DNA of 64,000 nt from Veillonellaceae bacterium (GCA_022771805.1 JALELM010000020.1:62001-126000); one strand, 5' to 3'. Positions 1 to 9,731 are shown, numbered from the stretch's first letter. Numbers and translations are program-made. The notes: generated from the sequence alone by a model not told the origin.

Positions 1-31
1 GAATAAAAAGACCGTACGATTTATAAAATGA

Positions 32-60
32 TTGACAGACCGTCTCTTCTTTGCTAAAAT
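32..60 (+). promoter_or_regulatory. Sigma-A promoter of the T-box operon
   Basis: TTGACA at 32-37, a 17-base spacer and TAAAAT at 55-60, with a TGn extension directly before the -10 box. Transcription should start near 67, just ahead of the T-box leader. It is a near-consensus promoter, so control is expected at the leader rather than at initiation. Confidence 0.85.
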
Positions 61-66
61 ATTGCT

Positions 67-288
67 TAATACCATACAGGCAAGGACAGGGACGCATCGA
101 AGCGGAGATTTCTCCAGAGAGCCGGCGGGGCTGAGAGCCGGTGAAATCGCAACGATGAGATCACCCGAGAGCCGCAGGCGTGAATTCAGTAGCGCCCGCC
201 GCCGCCGGCGTTAACGGATAATGAAGTGATAAATAGGGTGGTACCGCGCACTGCGCCCCTGCAGATACTGCAGGGGCTTTTTGTTATT
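67..288 (+). promoter_or_regulatory. T-box riboswitch, probable isoleucine specifier
   Basis: A tRNA-sensing T-box leader. The T-box sequence AGGGTGGTACCGCG lies at 235-248 and is followed by an intrinsic terminator (10-bp stem 255-264 with 268-277, then a T-run). Stem I runs from about 85 to 180, with the typical AGAGAGCC...GCTGAGAGCC distal part. In the specifier-loop region, GAG-ATC-A-CCC at 157-166 fits the usual GAR-NNN-A-CC pattern, giving codon ATC (Ile) at 160-162. The specifier is read by eye and is less certain than the T-box call itself. Uncharged tRNA should stabilise the antiterminator and switch on the two genes downstream. Confidence 0.93.
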
Positions 289-385
289 AAGAAAAAGTGA
301 GGTGGGGAATGTGGTCGAAGGCGAGATTAGCCGATTGTGCAATACGGAGGAAACAGATCAGAGAAAGCAGAAAGGAACGAACAGT

Positions 386-1738
386 ATGAATACACAGACA
401 GTCAAACGATCGACAGAACTAATCGCCGCGGAGAAGGAATTCTTTGCACCCTGTGCCCGGATTCCCTACTATCCGTTGATGCTGGATCATGCACACGGGT
501 CAACGCTGACGGATGTGGACGGCAAGAGTTATTTGGACTTGCTGACCAGTGCCAGCGCACTGAATGTCGGGCACACGCCGGAGCCGATAGTGGAGGCGAT
601 CATTGCACAGGTGCGCAAGATGATTCACTATACGCCGGCGTATATGTACCACGAGCCGTTGGTACACTTGGCGAAAAAGATGTGCGAAATTACGCCGGGA
701 GATTTTCCGAAAAAAGTGATCTTCGGCTTGACGGGCTCGGATTCCAACGATGCTCTGATCAAGTTTGCGCGCGGATATACGGGACGGCAGCATATGATTT
801 CTTTTATCAATGCATACCACGGATCCACGTACGGCTCGCTGTCGCTTTCGGCAATCAGCGCCAATATGCGGCGCAAAATCGGACCGCTTTTGCCGGGCTG
901 CCATCATGTGACGTTCCCGGACAGTTACCGCGGTCTGTACGGCAATCCCGAACCGGCGACGGTGGACGAATACCTGGCGCCGCTGCGCGAAATGTTGGCA
1001 AGTTATGTGCCCGCCGATGAAGTGGCCTGTATCGTGGTGGAAACCCTGCAGGGCGACGGCGGTCTGCTCGAAGCGGTACCCGGTTACTTCCGGGCGTTGC
1101 GCGAGCTTTGCGACGAACACGGGATTCTGCTTGCGGTCGATGATGTCCAGCAGGGACTCGGGCGAACGGGAACCTGGTGCTCGTTGGAACACTATGATGT
1201 GGTGCCGGATCTTGTCGTGTACGGTAAGTCGCTGGCGGCGGGGCTGCCGCTTTCGGCATTGGTCGGTCGGGCGGAAATTATGGACAGCCTGGCGGCGCCC
1301 GCGCATTTGTTCACGACGGGAGCCAATCCCGTGTGCTGTGCCGCGGCGTTGGCGACATTGCAATATATCGAGGACAATGATCTGCTGGCGGAAAGTCGCC
1401 GCAAAGGCGAGCTGGCGAAAGAACGGATGCAAGGCTGGGTGGAACGTTTCGACTGCGTCGGCGATGTTCGCGGCTTGGGCTTGTCTCTCGGGGTCGATAT
1501 CGTCAGCGACAAGGTCGCCAAGACGAAGGATCCGGAAGCCGCACTGAAGATCTGTAATCGCTGTTTCGAACGCGGTTTGGTCATGATTGCATTTGCGGGC
1601 AGCGTGTTGCGCTTCCAGCCGCCGTTGGTCATTACGGATGAAGAATTGACGACGGTATTGGACACGATCGAAGGTGTCCTGGAGGAATGGGAAGCGGGCG
1701 AGCTGGCCGATTATGAAGTCAGCGGTCAGGGCTGGTAA
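386..1738 (+). CDS. Isoleucine 2-epimerase-like class III aminotransferase
   Basis: A 450-residue PLP enzyme of the class III aminotransferase fold. From memory of the family it most resembles the Lactobacillus isoleucine 2-epimerase: DHAHG-T-DVDG near the N-terminus, GSDSNDA, a long GRTG loop region, and the PLP lysine in GKSLAAG at about residue 281. That enzyme racemises branched-chain amino acids at C2 rather than transaminating them. ATG 386 is chosen because homology begins there and AAAGGA precedes it; the frame is open further upstream to a TTG at 281, inside the terminator. The upstream T-box with an apparent Ile codon supports a branched-chain amino acid substrate. A generic aminotransferase such as GABA or diaminobutyrate type remains possible. 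Confidence 0.82.
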   Translation: MNTQTVKRSTELIAAEKEFFAPCARIPYYPLMLDHAHGSTLTDVDGKSYLDLLTSASALNVGHTPEPIVEAIIAQVRKMIHYTPAYMYHEPLVHLAKKMCEITPGDFPKKVIFGLTGSDSNDALIKFARGYTGRQHMISFINAYHGSTYGSLSLSAISANMRRKIGPLLPGCHHVTFPDSYRGLYGNPEPATVDEYLAPLREMLASYVPADEVACIVVETLQGDGGLLEAVPGYFRALRELCDEHGILLAVDDVQQGLGRTGTWCSLEHYDVVPDLVVYGKSLAAGLPLSALVGRAEIMDSLAAPAHLFTTGANPVCCAAALATLQYIEDNDLLAESRRKGELAKERMQGWVERFDCVGDVRGLGLSLGVDIVSDKVAKTKDPEAALKICNRCFERGLVMIAFAGSVLRFQPPLVITDEELTTVLDTIEGVLEEWEAGELADYEVSGQGW

Positions 1739-1749
1739 GGAGGTACGAT

Positions 1750-2859
1750 ATGGGACAAGTCAGCGTAAAAAATGTAGTTAAACTCAGCGGCGCATACATC
1801 GCCTACCTGATCGGTTCCGGCTTTGCAACCGGGCAGGAAGTGCTGCAGTTTTTCGTGTCCTACGGGACCAACGGTTTCTACGGTGCTCTGATTTCGTTGG
1901 TGCTGTTTTGCAGTGTCGGCGCCGTCCTGATGATGAAGGGTCATGAGCTGCAGCTCAAGCAGCCGGCGCTCATCTTCCGGCATTATTGCGGCAATGTCAT
2001 CGGGCGCGGGATCGAGTATTTTACCTTGCTCTTTATCTTCAGCATCGTCGTCATCATGATCTCCGGCTCGGGTGCGATTGCGGAGGAATACTTCGGTGTG
2101 CCGGCGATGGTCGGTTTCCTCGGCATGGGCGTTCTGGCGATGGTTACGGTGCTCGGCGGTCTGCGGCGGCTGATTGATATCGTCGGCGCGATCGGCCCCT
2201 GTATCGTCGTCTTTACCGTCGTGGTCGGCCTGTATACATTCTTCCGCGATTTCAGCGGTTTCGGGATCGTGGCCGATACGGCGACCGCGCTTTCCGTTCG
2301 TCCCGTCAGTGAATGGTGGCAGGCGGGGGTGCTGTTCTTCTGCTACAATATGCTCGCCGGTACCGTTTTCTTCACGGAACTCGGAGCCCAGGCGAACAGT
2401 CGCAAAGAGGCGGGGATTGCCGGTTTTTGCGGCGGCTTCTTCCTGATGCTGACGGTGCTCGGTATGTACGGCGGGATGCTGGCGAATTTTGATGCGGTCA
2501 TCGGAATGCAGGTACCGAACCTCTATCTCGGCGCGCAAATCAGCCCGTTGGTGGCGGTCGTGTTCTCCGTCATCATCATGCTCGGGATCTACTCGACGAC
2601 GGCGCCGATGTACTGGCTGATAAAAAATGAATTCATGAAAGTGGTCCCGCAGCGTTGGGAAACGGTGCTGACATTGGTGCTCGGTGTCGTTTTCATGGCG
2701 GGGGGCTCACTCCCGTTCGGCACACTGGTCGGGGCGATTTATCCTTTCGTCGGCTATGTCGGTATCGCGTTGGTCGTGGTCGTCATGACACGTACGCTGC
2801 TCGGTATGGGCAAGGCGAAAACGGATAAAGCAAATGATGTCTGCTCCGAAGATGCGTAA
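1750..2859 (+). CDS. YkvI family membrane transporter
   Basis: A 369-residue polytopic membrane protein with about 10-11 hydrophobic segments. It begins with VKLSGAYIAYLIGSGFATGQE, the hallmark of the YkvI-type group within the LeuT-fold transporters. The TAAGGAGG ribosome site sits 11 bases after the upstream stop, so it is translated from the same T-box-controlled message as the epimerase-like gene. Substrates of this group are not established. The operon context suggests import or export of a branched-chain or D-allo amino acid (inference). Confidence 0.8.
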   Translation: MGQVSVKNVVKLSGAYIAYLIGSGFATGQEVLQFFVSYGTNGFYGALISLVLFCSVGAVLMMKGHELQLKQPALIFRHYCGNVIGRGIEYFTLLFIFSIVVIMISGSGAIAEEYFGVPAMVGFLGMGVLAMVTVLGGLRRLIDIVGAIGPCIVVFTVVVGLYTFFRDFSGFGIVADTATALSVRPVSEWWQAGVLFFCYNMLAGTVFFTELGAQANSRKEAGIAGFCGGFFLMLTVLGMYGGMLANFDAVIGMQVPNLYLGAQISPLVAVVFSVIIMLGIYSTTAPMYWLIKNEFMKVVPQRWETVLTLVLGVVFMAGGSLPFGTLVGAIYPFVGYVGIALVVVVMTRTLLGMGKAKTDKANDVCSEDA

Positions 2860-2901
2860 GCACAGGCACGGATACAAGGATATACATGTGAACGTCAATA
2901 C

Positions 2902-2936
2902 AAAAGACGCCCGCAACAGTGCGGACGTCTTTTTGT
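2902..2936. terminator. Bidirectional terminator between transporter and bioB
   Basis: Inverted repeat AAGACGCCCGCA / TGCGGACGTCTT around a short loop, with A-tract on the left and T-tract on the right. It can end both the plus-strand T-box operon and the minus-strand bioB message. Confidence 0.85.
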
Positions 2937-2958
2937 TCTATACAGATGTAAATACGGG

Positions 2959-3972
2959 TCAGCTCTGCGCCGGTAACGGACGCGGATGAGAAAAGCGCCG
3001 ACCCAGGTCGCGAACCATGGTAATATCCTGTTCGGGACTGCGGCCGGCCGTGGTCAGGTAATTGCCGACCATAATGCCGTTCAAACCGGCATTGAGGGCG
3101 AAGGCCTGCAGGTCGCGCAAATTGACTTCCCGTCCGCCGGCGGTGCGGATCAGTGCCCGCGGCAGGACAAAGCGGAACATGGCGAAGGTGCGCAGGATAT
3201 CCAAGGCGCTCAGCGGCGGCATATTTTCAAACGGCGTTCCCGGAATGGGATTCAAAATATTCAGCGGGATGGAGTCGACCCCGAGCGCCTTCAGCGTGAA
3301 GGCCATTTCGACACGCTGCTGCGGCGTTTCCCCCATGCCGAGAATACCTCCGGAACAAATACGGATACCGGCGGCTTTGGCGGCCGCCATCGTTTTTAAT
3401 TTATCTTGGAAATTATGTGTACCGCAAATGGCATCGAAGTGGCTCGGTGCCGTTTCGATATTGGCGTGATAGCGGGTGACACCGACTTCTTTCAGGCGTG
3501 CGGCCTGCTCGTCGCTGATCAGGCCGAGCGAGCAGCAAATTTCCAAGCCGACTTCCTCGCGAATTCGTCGCAGGGCGGCGAGGATTTGCTCGAATTCGCG
3601 AGGGTTGCCCTGGTTACGCCCCGAGGTGACGATGGAAAAACGCACGGCGCCGGCCTCTTTGGCACGTCGTGCGGCCGCCACCAGCGAATCTTCGTCGAGC
3701 AGCGGGTACTCTTTGACGCCCGTACAATGATGTGCCGACTGGGCACAGAATTTGCAGTCCTCCGGACAGCGTCCGCTGCGGGCATTGATAATCGCGCAAA
3801 AATCAACGCGATCGCCGTTGTACCGTTGACGCACTTTGTCCGCCAAGGCCATCAGCAACATACAGTCTTCGTCTTTCGTCAGGATAATCTGTTCCGCCTC
3901 TTCGCGGGTAATCTCTTCGCCCGCCAGGATACGGTCGGTTAGAGCGATCAGTTCTTGTGCAGTGGAATCCAT
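2959..3972 (-). CDS. bioB: Biotin synthase
   Basis: A 337-residue radical SAM enzyme that inserts sulfur into dethiobiotin. The SAM-cluster motif CPEDCKFC (Cys69, Cys73, Cys76) is followed by AQSAHH. YHANIET and NLNPIPGTP-like segments of biotin synthases are present, as is the auxiliary-cluster region. The start has TAGGAGG seven bases upstream. It is transcribed alone from its own promoter, with no other biotin gene in the window. Confidence 0.97.
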   Translation of the reverse strand: MDSTAQELIALTDRILAGEEITREEAEQIILTKDEDCMLLMALADKVRQRYNGDRVDFCAIINARSGRCPEDCKFCAQSAHHCTGVKEYPLLDEDSLVAAARRAKEAGAVRFSIVTSGRNQGNPREFEQILAALRRIREEVGLEICCSLGLISDEQAARLKEVGVTRYHANIETAPSHFDAICGTHNFQDKLKTMAAAKAAGIRICSGGILGMGETPQQRVEMAFTLKALGVDSIPLNILNPIPGTPFENMPPLSALDILRTFAMFRFVLPRALIRTAGGREVNLRDLQAFALNAGLNGIMVGNYLTTAGRSPEQDITMVRDLGRRFSHPRPLPAQS

Positions 3973-3997
3973 ACAAACCTCCTACCCTTTTTGCTCT

Positions 3998-4026
3998 ATT
4001 GTAGCGAGTGAAGAAACGAATGTCAA
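3998..4026 (-). promoter_or_regulatory. bioB promoter
   Basis: On the minus strand, TTGACA (4026-4021), a 17-base spacer and TACAAT (4003-3998). The divergent promoter for the MocR gene (TTGCCT 4074-4079, 17 bases, TACAAT 4097-4102) lies about 50 bases to the right. The MocR product could therefore contact both; no BirA-type operator was recognised. Confidence 0.8.
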
Positions 4027-4121
4027 TGAATGCAAAATTAAAAAGATGACAATTGAGAGAGTTTGCAGGGAATTTGCCTATGAGGGTGGAGTAACGTACA
4101 ATAGAATGATAGGAGGTTGCA

Positions 4122-5474
4122 ATGGGTACGTTGCCTTTGTATATGCGCCTGTATCGCGAGATGCGGGAGAAAATCGAGACGGGGCTGTGGCCGGCAGGAA
4201 TGAAAATGCTGTCCGTGCGCGAACAGGCCGGTACACTCGGCGTGAGCAAATTCACCGTGGAGCGTGTGTACGGGCAGTTGGCGGCGGAAGGATACATTCG
4301 GGCAGGCAATCGCTCGTGCTATCGGGTGGCCTCACAGGTCACGGTGCGCCGGGAACGGCAGCCGTTGGCGCGCAAGCCGAAGCCCGCCGTCCCCGTGCAG
4401 GCGCGCTATGATTTTGCCACGGCGGCCATGGATCGGGAAGGGTTTTCCTTTGCTCAATGGCGGCGTTGCTTCTACCGTGTCTGGCGCCGGGAAGAAGATC
4501 TGCTGCGTTACGGTGATGAACGGGGCGAACCGGAGCTGCGTGAAGCGCTGGCCTCGTACGGCGCGCAGGCTCGTGATACGTATGCGGGCGCGGATGCCAT
4601 CGTCGTCGGCTCGGGGACACAGCAATTATTGCGGATTCTGGCCGGTTTGCTGCGGGAAGATTACGGTGCGGTCGTTTTCACGGAGCGGGAATTCCCCTTG
4701 GGGATCGATACATTTGCGGCCGAAGGGTATACGGTGCGGCTGGCGGCGCCGTCGGAAACGGTATCCGACTTGATTGAGCGCACCGGACGCGCACTCATGT
4801 ATGTGCTGCCCTCGCTGATTTATCGTTCGAGCGGCGTCATGCCGGCGCGCCGCCGGGCGGAATTGCTGGCGTGGGCGGAAGCGCAGGACGGCTTGATTAT
4901 CGAAGATGATTTCGATTGCGAATTGAGTTATTACGGGGCGCCCGTCGCCTCTCTGCAGGGGATGGGCGACGGCAAGCGTGTCGTCTACATCGGTTCGCTG
5001 TCGAAGGTGTTGCCGCCGTCATTCCGGCTGGCCTATATGATTTTGCCGCCGGAGTTGAACGAACGCTTTGAAGCGCGCCGCCATCTCTACCGGCAAACGG
5101 CTTCGGTAGCGGAGCAGCTGGCGTTGGCGGATTACATCCGACGCGGCGCGTTGACCGTCCAAATTCGTAAATTGCGCGGTCTGTACCGAAAGAAATGGCA
5201 GGCGCTGCGCGCGGCGTTCATCGCGGCATTCGGTGAGCGCTTACGGGTGGATGAACCGACGGGCGGTATCTACTGTCGCATTCGTCTCGCCACGGAGTTG
5301 ACACGCGAGGAACTGTATCGGCGGGCGCTGGCGGCGGGTGTGGCCTTGCGCCGGGAAAAGCGGCCGGTCGGCGAGGCGCAGGGAGAGGTGTCCTTCCTGC
5401 TTGCATTCGGACAGGTTCCGCAAGAGGAGTTTCCCGCGGCTGCGGCGGCGTTGGCCGCGGCGTGGCTGCGTTAG
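4122..5474 (+). CDS. MocR-type GntR regulator with aminotransferase domain
   Basis: A 450-residue fusion of an N-terminal GntR winged helix (residues about 5-70: LSVREQAGTLGVSKFTVERVY, then GYI) and a class I aminotransferase fold. The PLP lysine lies in GSLSKVLPPSFRLAY. MocR proteins sense PLP or amino-acid adducts and often regulate themselves and a divergent gene. The divergent gene here is bioB, which would be an unusual target. ATG 4122 is preceded by AGGAGG. The leader would be only about 13 bases if the TACAAT box at 4097 is used. Confidence 0.88.
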   Translation: MGTLPLYMRLYREMREKIETGLWPAGMKMLSVREQAGTLGVSKFTVERVYGQLAAEGYIRAGNRSCYRVASQVTVRRERQPLARKPKPAVPVQARYDFATAAMDREGFSFAQWRRCFYRVWRREEDLLRYGDERGEPELREALASYGAQARDTYAGADAIVVGSGTQQLLRILAGLLREDYGAVVFTEREFPLGIDTFAAEGYTVRLAAPSETVSDLIERTGRALMYVLPSLIYRSSGVMPARRRAELLAWAEAQDGLIIEDDFDCELSYYGAPVASLQGMGDGKRVVYIGSLSKVLPPSFRLAYMILPPELNERFEARRHLYRQTASVAEQLALADYIRRGALTVQIRKLRGLYRKKWQALRAAFIAAFGERLRVDEPTGGIYCRIRLATELTREELYRRALAAGVALRREKRPVGEAQGEVSFLLAFGQVPQEEFPAAAAALAAAWLR

Positions 5475-5485
5475 AGGAGGTATAT

Positions 5486-6763
5486 ATGGGCAAACGATTT
5501 CGGTTTATTCATTGTGCGGATTTGCACTTGGGTACGCCGGTAGCCGATGTCGGCGAAGGGCAGGCGCATTGGGCGAAGGTATTGCGGGAAGCCGCGTCCG
5601 AGTCTTTTGCGAATATAGTCGACTTGGCGCTCGAAAAGCAGGTCGCGGCTATTCTGATTGCCGGCGACGTGTACAATGCCGCGGATCATTCGCTTGCGGC
5701 ACAGCTGGATTTTGCACAGGAGCTGTTCCGGGCGGCAAAGGCGGGGATCCGCGTCTTCGTTGCACACGGGAACCACGATCCGCTCGGGGCGTGGCGGGCG
5801 GAAGTGCCGCTGCCGCCGACGGCGCATGTCTTCCGCGCCGATCGGACGGAGTCCATTCCCTTGGTCGTTGACGGGGAGACGGCGGCGCTCGTGTACGGGC
5901 GCAGTTACGGGGCGAATGCGGAGCCGGAGCATCTGGCGGCGGAATTTCGGCGGGAGGAAGGTGCGCCGTATGCCATCGGCGTACTGCATACGCAGGGGCC
6001 GGAAAGCGGCGAGGGGCCGTATGCACCCTGCACCTATGAGGAATTGCGTGCGGCGGGCATGGATTACTGGGCGCTCGGGCATGTGCACACACGCACCGTA
6101 CTGCAGGAAAACCCGTACATGATCTACCCGGGCAATCCGCAGAGTTTGCATCGCAAGGAAACCGGTCCGCGCGGCTGTTACCTGGTCGAAGTCGGCAGCT
6201 ACGGCACAACCATTCCCGAATTTTGCGAAACGGATGCGGTGCGGCGGGAAGAATGGACATTTGACGTGACGGATGTCGCGGATACGGATGCGTTGCTGGC
6301 CGTCGTCGGTGCGAAGCGGCAGGAACGCCGCGCGGCAGTCGGCAAGCCGATTTTAGCGGCGCTGACGTTTACCGGCAGCGGGCCGTTGCATGCCGTCTTG
6401 CGTGATGCGGAGGCACGGGAGGCACTGGCGGAGCGGCTGAACGAGCAGGAACTGTTCAAGCATCTGTTCGTGTATTGCTATCGTCTGACGGATCGGACAC
6501 GCCCGACGACGGACTGGGCCGCCCAGCGGGAACTGCCGGATGCGACGGGCGACTATCTGCGAGCCTATGACGAACTGGCGGGGCTCCCTGCGGCAGAACG
6601 GCAAAGTTTGCTGCGGGAAGCGCTGGCGGAGAGGCCGGAGTTTCAACGCTACCTGCGCCTGTTCGGTGAAATGACGGACGACCGACTGGATGAGGCGTTG
6701 GCGGCGGCGGAGTTGCTGGGAGCACGATACCTGACGGAGGCGGAAGAGTATGAAGCTGATTGA
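5486..6763 (+). CDS. YhaO-like metallophosphoesterase nuclease (SbcD/Mre11 family)
   Basis: A 425-residue calcineurin-fold nuclease. Motifs HCADLHLG, AGDVYNAADHS, HGNHDP, LGHVHTR and YPGNPQSLHR give the di-metal site. ATG 5486 follows AGAGGAGG and starts exactly at the family N-terminus; the frame stays open 24 bases further into the MocR gene. It overlaps the YhaN-like gene by 14 bases, the arrangement of yhaO-yhaN in Bacillus, so the two probably form an SbcCD-like DNA end-processing complex. Confidence 0.88.
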   Translation: MGKRFRFIHCADLHLGTPVADVGEGQAHWAKVLREAASESFANIVDLALEKQVAAILIAGDVYNAADHSLAAQLDFAQELFRAAKAGIRVFVAHGNHDPLGAWRAEVPLPPTAHVFRADRTESIPLVVDGETAALVYGRSYGANAEPEHLAAEFRREEGAPYAIGVLHTQGPESGEGPYAPCTYEELRAAGMDYWALGHVHTRTVLQENPYMIYPGNPQSLHRKETGPRGCYLVEVGSYGTTIPEFCETDAVRREEWTFDVTDVADTDALLAVVGAKRQERRAAVGKPILAALTFTGSGPLHAVLRDAEAREALAERLNEQELFKHLFVYCYRLTDRTRPTTDWAAQRELPDATGDYLRAYDELAGLPAAERQSLLREALAERPEFQRYLRLFGEMTDDRLDEALAAAELLGARYLTEAEEYEAD

Positions 6764-9731
6764 CTTACAATTGGAGCGGTACGATATGTATCGGGACACT
6801 TCCTGGCAGCCGCCGGAAAAAGGCCTGTGCATCATCACCGGCGAAAACGAAAGCGGCAAGACGACCATGCTGCGTTTTATCCGGGACATGCTGTTCGGCT
6901 ATCGCCGCGGTCGGCGCAAAGGCAAACAGGGGAATCTGTCGCTTTGTCTTGCCAACGGCCGGGTCTATCGCATTTATCGGAACGAAGGCGAGACGCGCCT
7001 CGTCGACGATCGCAACGATCTCGTTCGCGGTGAACCGGCGGAGCTCTGGTGGCACGGCCTGGATCGCAAAACATATGAACAGGTCTTTGCGGTCGATCTC
7101 GATGATTTGCAGGGGGCGGAATTGCTTGCCAAGGACGATGTGCGTTCCCGTTTTCTGAGCATGCAGGGCGGGGAACGGCTGGCCAGCGGGCAGCAGCAAA
7201 TCGAAACGGCGATGGAGAGCCTGCTGGTCGGTTCGCCGCAAGGAAAGCGAAAATTGAACCTGCTACTGAATCGGCGGGAAGAAGTAGAGAAAAAGATACG
7301 CGAAATGGCCGCGCAGGAAACGGATTTTGCCGCTCTGCAACGGGAGCAGAAAGCCGTGGCGGAAGACATTGCCCATACGGAAGAGGCATTGGCATCCGTC
7401 GACACCCGCGATCGGACGATGGATCGGCAGCTCGGCGCGTGGCGGCAGTACGAAGAGGGAGCGGAAATCAAGCGTCGGCTCGATCTTTGCAGTACGATCT
7501 CCGCCTTTCCCGCCGACGGCAAGGAGCGTTGGAATCATCTCATGCAGCGCATGGCGGAGATCAAGGCGCGCCGGGACGAACTGGCGGCCAAGATGGAGCC
7601 GCTCGCACCGCAGGCACGGGAGACGGTCGTACCGTGGGAACCGTGGCGCGAAGAGATCGCCGCGCTGTACATGGAAGGTCGCGGCTGGGAAGAACGGGCG
7701 GCGGAACTGGCGGAGAACGATGCGGCGTATGCCGAGTGGGAAGCGGAATTTGCCGCAACGGGAAACAGCTTGGCGCGTTGGCGGGAAACGGATTACCGCC
7801 GTTTGCAGAATGTCGACTGGCCGGCGGGACAGGCACTGGCGCGGCAAATGCGGCAGCGCGATGACGAACTGCATTTCTGGCGGAATGACGAGCCGAAATG
7901 CGAAATCACCGAAACCATCGATGCGGCGGATGTTCCGCCGGTGACGACGGAAGAAGAGTTTGCGGAATGGGACGATAAAGGCAGACGGATGTTGGCTCTT
8001 GTCCGGGAAAAGGAACAGCTGCGGGAAGAAATCGACTACTTGGCGGCGCAGCCCGTACAACGCTACTCGGCGTTTTTCTGGCTCGGTTTCCTTCTGCTCG
8101 CGCCCGCCTGCTATGCGTTCTGGCTGTACTTTACGGGCGGCTTGGGAGCGGAGGCTCTGTACATGGTCGGCGGCTTCCTGCTCATTTCCCTGCTGTGCTT
8201 TTATGTGAATAAACGGCGCAGTCAGCGGCACGGCAAGCGTCTGGAGAAATTGCGCGAGCGCTTGACGCAGGCGGAAGCGGAACAGCACGCGATCGCTGAG
8301 CGGATCGGCCTCGGCATCCCCACAACGGCGGAAGAAGTGGCGCATTTTGTCGGCGAACTCGAAACACTGCGCCGGGATTTCTATCGCTACCGTACGAAAT
8401 TACAGGCGATCGCCTGGCAGGAAGAAAGCTGCCGTCTGCAGGCCGAGCAGCATGCGGAATGGGAAGCACGCGGGGCGAAATTGCAGCAGGACGCGGCGAC
8501 GACCACCGTACTCTGGCAGGAGTGGCTGAAGGCAAACGGTTTGCCGCTCATACCCGCGGCAGAACTTGAGGATCTGCGGGCGGAATGGCAGACATTGTTC
8601 ACGGCGAAAGGACAGGGTGAAATCTTGCGTGTCCGCCGGGAGAAACTGCGGGCACAATTGGCGGAACTCGAACAGCGCACGGCGCAAGTATTGGCGGCCT
8701 GCGGCGTGGAAGCCGAACCGACACCGGCAGCGACCGTACTGCTGGCGAGCGGGTACCGGGAGCAGACCCTTGCCTGGCAGACGGTGCAGGAACGCAATGC
8801 ACAATACCGAGAACTCGCGCGGGAGAAAGCGCTGGTCGATGAACGCTGGCAACTCTGTGAACGGGAGATGCAGGCATTGCTTGACTTGGTCGATGCGAAA
8901 AATGCGGCGGAATTTGCCGATAAAGTCAGCGCCTACGAGGCCTGCGACCGCTTGCGGGCGGAGTATGAACACATCCGCCAGAACTTGCGCCTCTATGCCG
9001 GCAGCGAAGCGGAATTTTTGCGCCTATGGACACAGCTGGAAACGGGCGAATACAAGCAATGGCTGGAGCGGCGTGATCAGTATGAACGCTCCGCGCGGGA
9101 ATACCGGGACAAGCTCAGCGCGTTGCGGCAACGACAGGGGGCGCTGGCGAGCGAATTGCAACGCCTGGCGGCGGACGATTCTCTGAGCAAATTGCTGCAG
9201 GAACGGACTCTGCTCGATGCGGAGATCCGCACGGCGGTGGATGAATACATCGCCTTGGTCTTTGCCCGCAAGATTATCGAACGCTCACGCAGCGCATATG
9301 AAGCGGGCGCAAAACCGGCCGTGGTGGAACGAGCGGGCGGTTACCTTCGCCGGATGACGGACGGGCGCTACGATCTGCGGGTCGATTCGGACGGCCGGGT
9401 GTACACCTATGATGCCGCAAACGAGTACAAGACTGCCGAGCAATGGTCGAGCGGCACGGGAGATCAGGTTTATCTCGCGTTGCGTCTGGCGCTGGCGTTG
9501 GCATTTGCGGAGCGCACGGAAGACATGCCCATCGTATTGGATGACATCTTCGTGCGTTTCGATGAACGCCGGCAGCGGGAAACATTGCGTTTTCTCTTTG
9601 AGTTTTCCCGCAATCGACAGGTATTTCTTTTCACCTGCCATGCCAATACCGCGCGGCTGGCAAGAGAAGCGGACAGTCGGGACGAAGGACATTATTACCG
9701 CTTGGAAGCGGGACGAGTTTTTACGGAGTAA
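6750..9731 (+). CDS. YhaN-like AAA ATPase with central coiled coils
   Basis: A 993-residue SMC/Rad50-like protein. The Walker A motif GENESGKTT is near residue 30. Long Glu/Arg/Ala-rich coiled coils flank a central hydrophobic hairpin (about residues 440-490) that could insert in the membrane, as in Bacillus YhaN. The ABC signature region SSGTGDQVYLALRLALA and Walker B PIVLDDIFVRFD are near the C-terminus. It is the ATPase partner of the overlapping nuclease gene. Confidence 0.87.
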   Translation: MKLIDLQLERYDMYRDTSWQPPEKGLCIITGENESGKTTMLRFIRDMLFGYRRGRRKGKQGNLSLCLANGRVYRIYRNEGETRLVDDRNDLVRGEPAELWWHGLDRKTYEQVFAVDLDDLQGAELLAKDDVRSRFLSMQGGERLASGQQQIETAMESLLVGSPQGKRKLNLLLNRREEVEKKIREMAAQETDFAALQREQKAVAEDIAHTEEALASVDTRDRTMDRQLGAWRQYEEGAEIKRRLDLCSTISAFPADGKERWNHLMQRMAEIKARRDELAAKMEPLAPQARETVVPWEPWREEIAALYMEGRGWEERAAELAENDAAYAEWEAEFAATGNSLARWRETDYRRLQNVDWPAGQALARQMRQRDDELHFWRNDEPKCEITETIDAADVPPVTTEEEFAEWDDKGRRMLALVREKEQLREEIDYLAAQPVQRYSAFFWLGFLLLAPACYAFWLYFTGGLGAEALYMVGGFLLISLLCFYVNKRRSQRHGKRLEKLRERLTQAEAEQHAIAERIGLGIPTTAEEVAHFVGELETLRRDFYRYRTKLQAIAWQEESCRLQAEQHAEWEARGAKLQQDAATTTVLWQEWLKANGLPLIPAAELEDLRAEWQTLFTAKGQGEILRVRREKLRAQLAELEQRTAQVLAACGVEAEPTPAATVLLASGYREQTLAWQTVQERNAQYRELAREKALVDERWQLCEREMQALLDLVDAKNAAEFADKVSAYEACDRLRAEYEHIRQNLRLYAGSEAEFLRLWTQLETGEYKQWLERRDQYERSAREYRDKLSALRQRQGALASELQRLAADDSLSKLLQERTLLDAEIRTAVDEYIALVFARKIIERSRSAYEAGAKPAVVERAGGYLRRMTDGRYDLRVDSDGRVYTYDAANEYKTAEQWSSGTGDQVYLALRLALALAFAERTEDMPIVLDDIFVRFDERRQRETLRFLFEFSRNRQVFLFTCHANTARLAREADSRDEGHYYRLEAGRVFTE

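Noticed and set aside
32-214. 60-codon frame in the first T-box leader
   Set aside because: Lies inside Stem I and the T-box structure; Arg-rich artefact of an RNA element.
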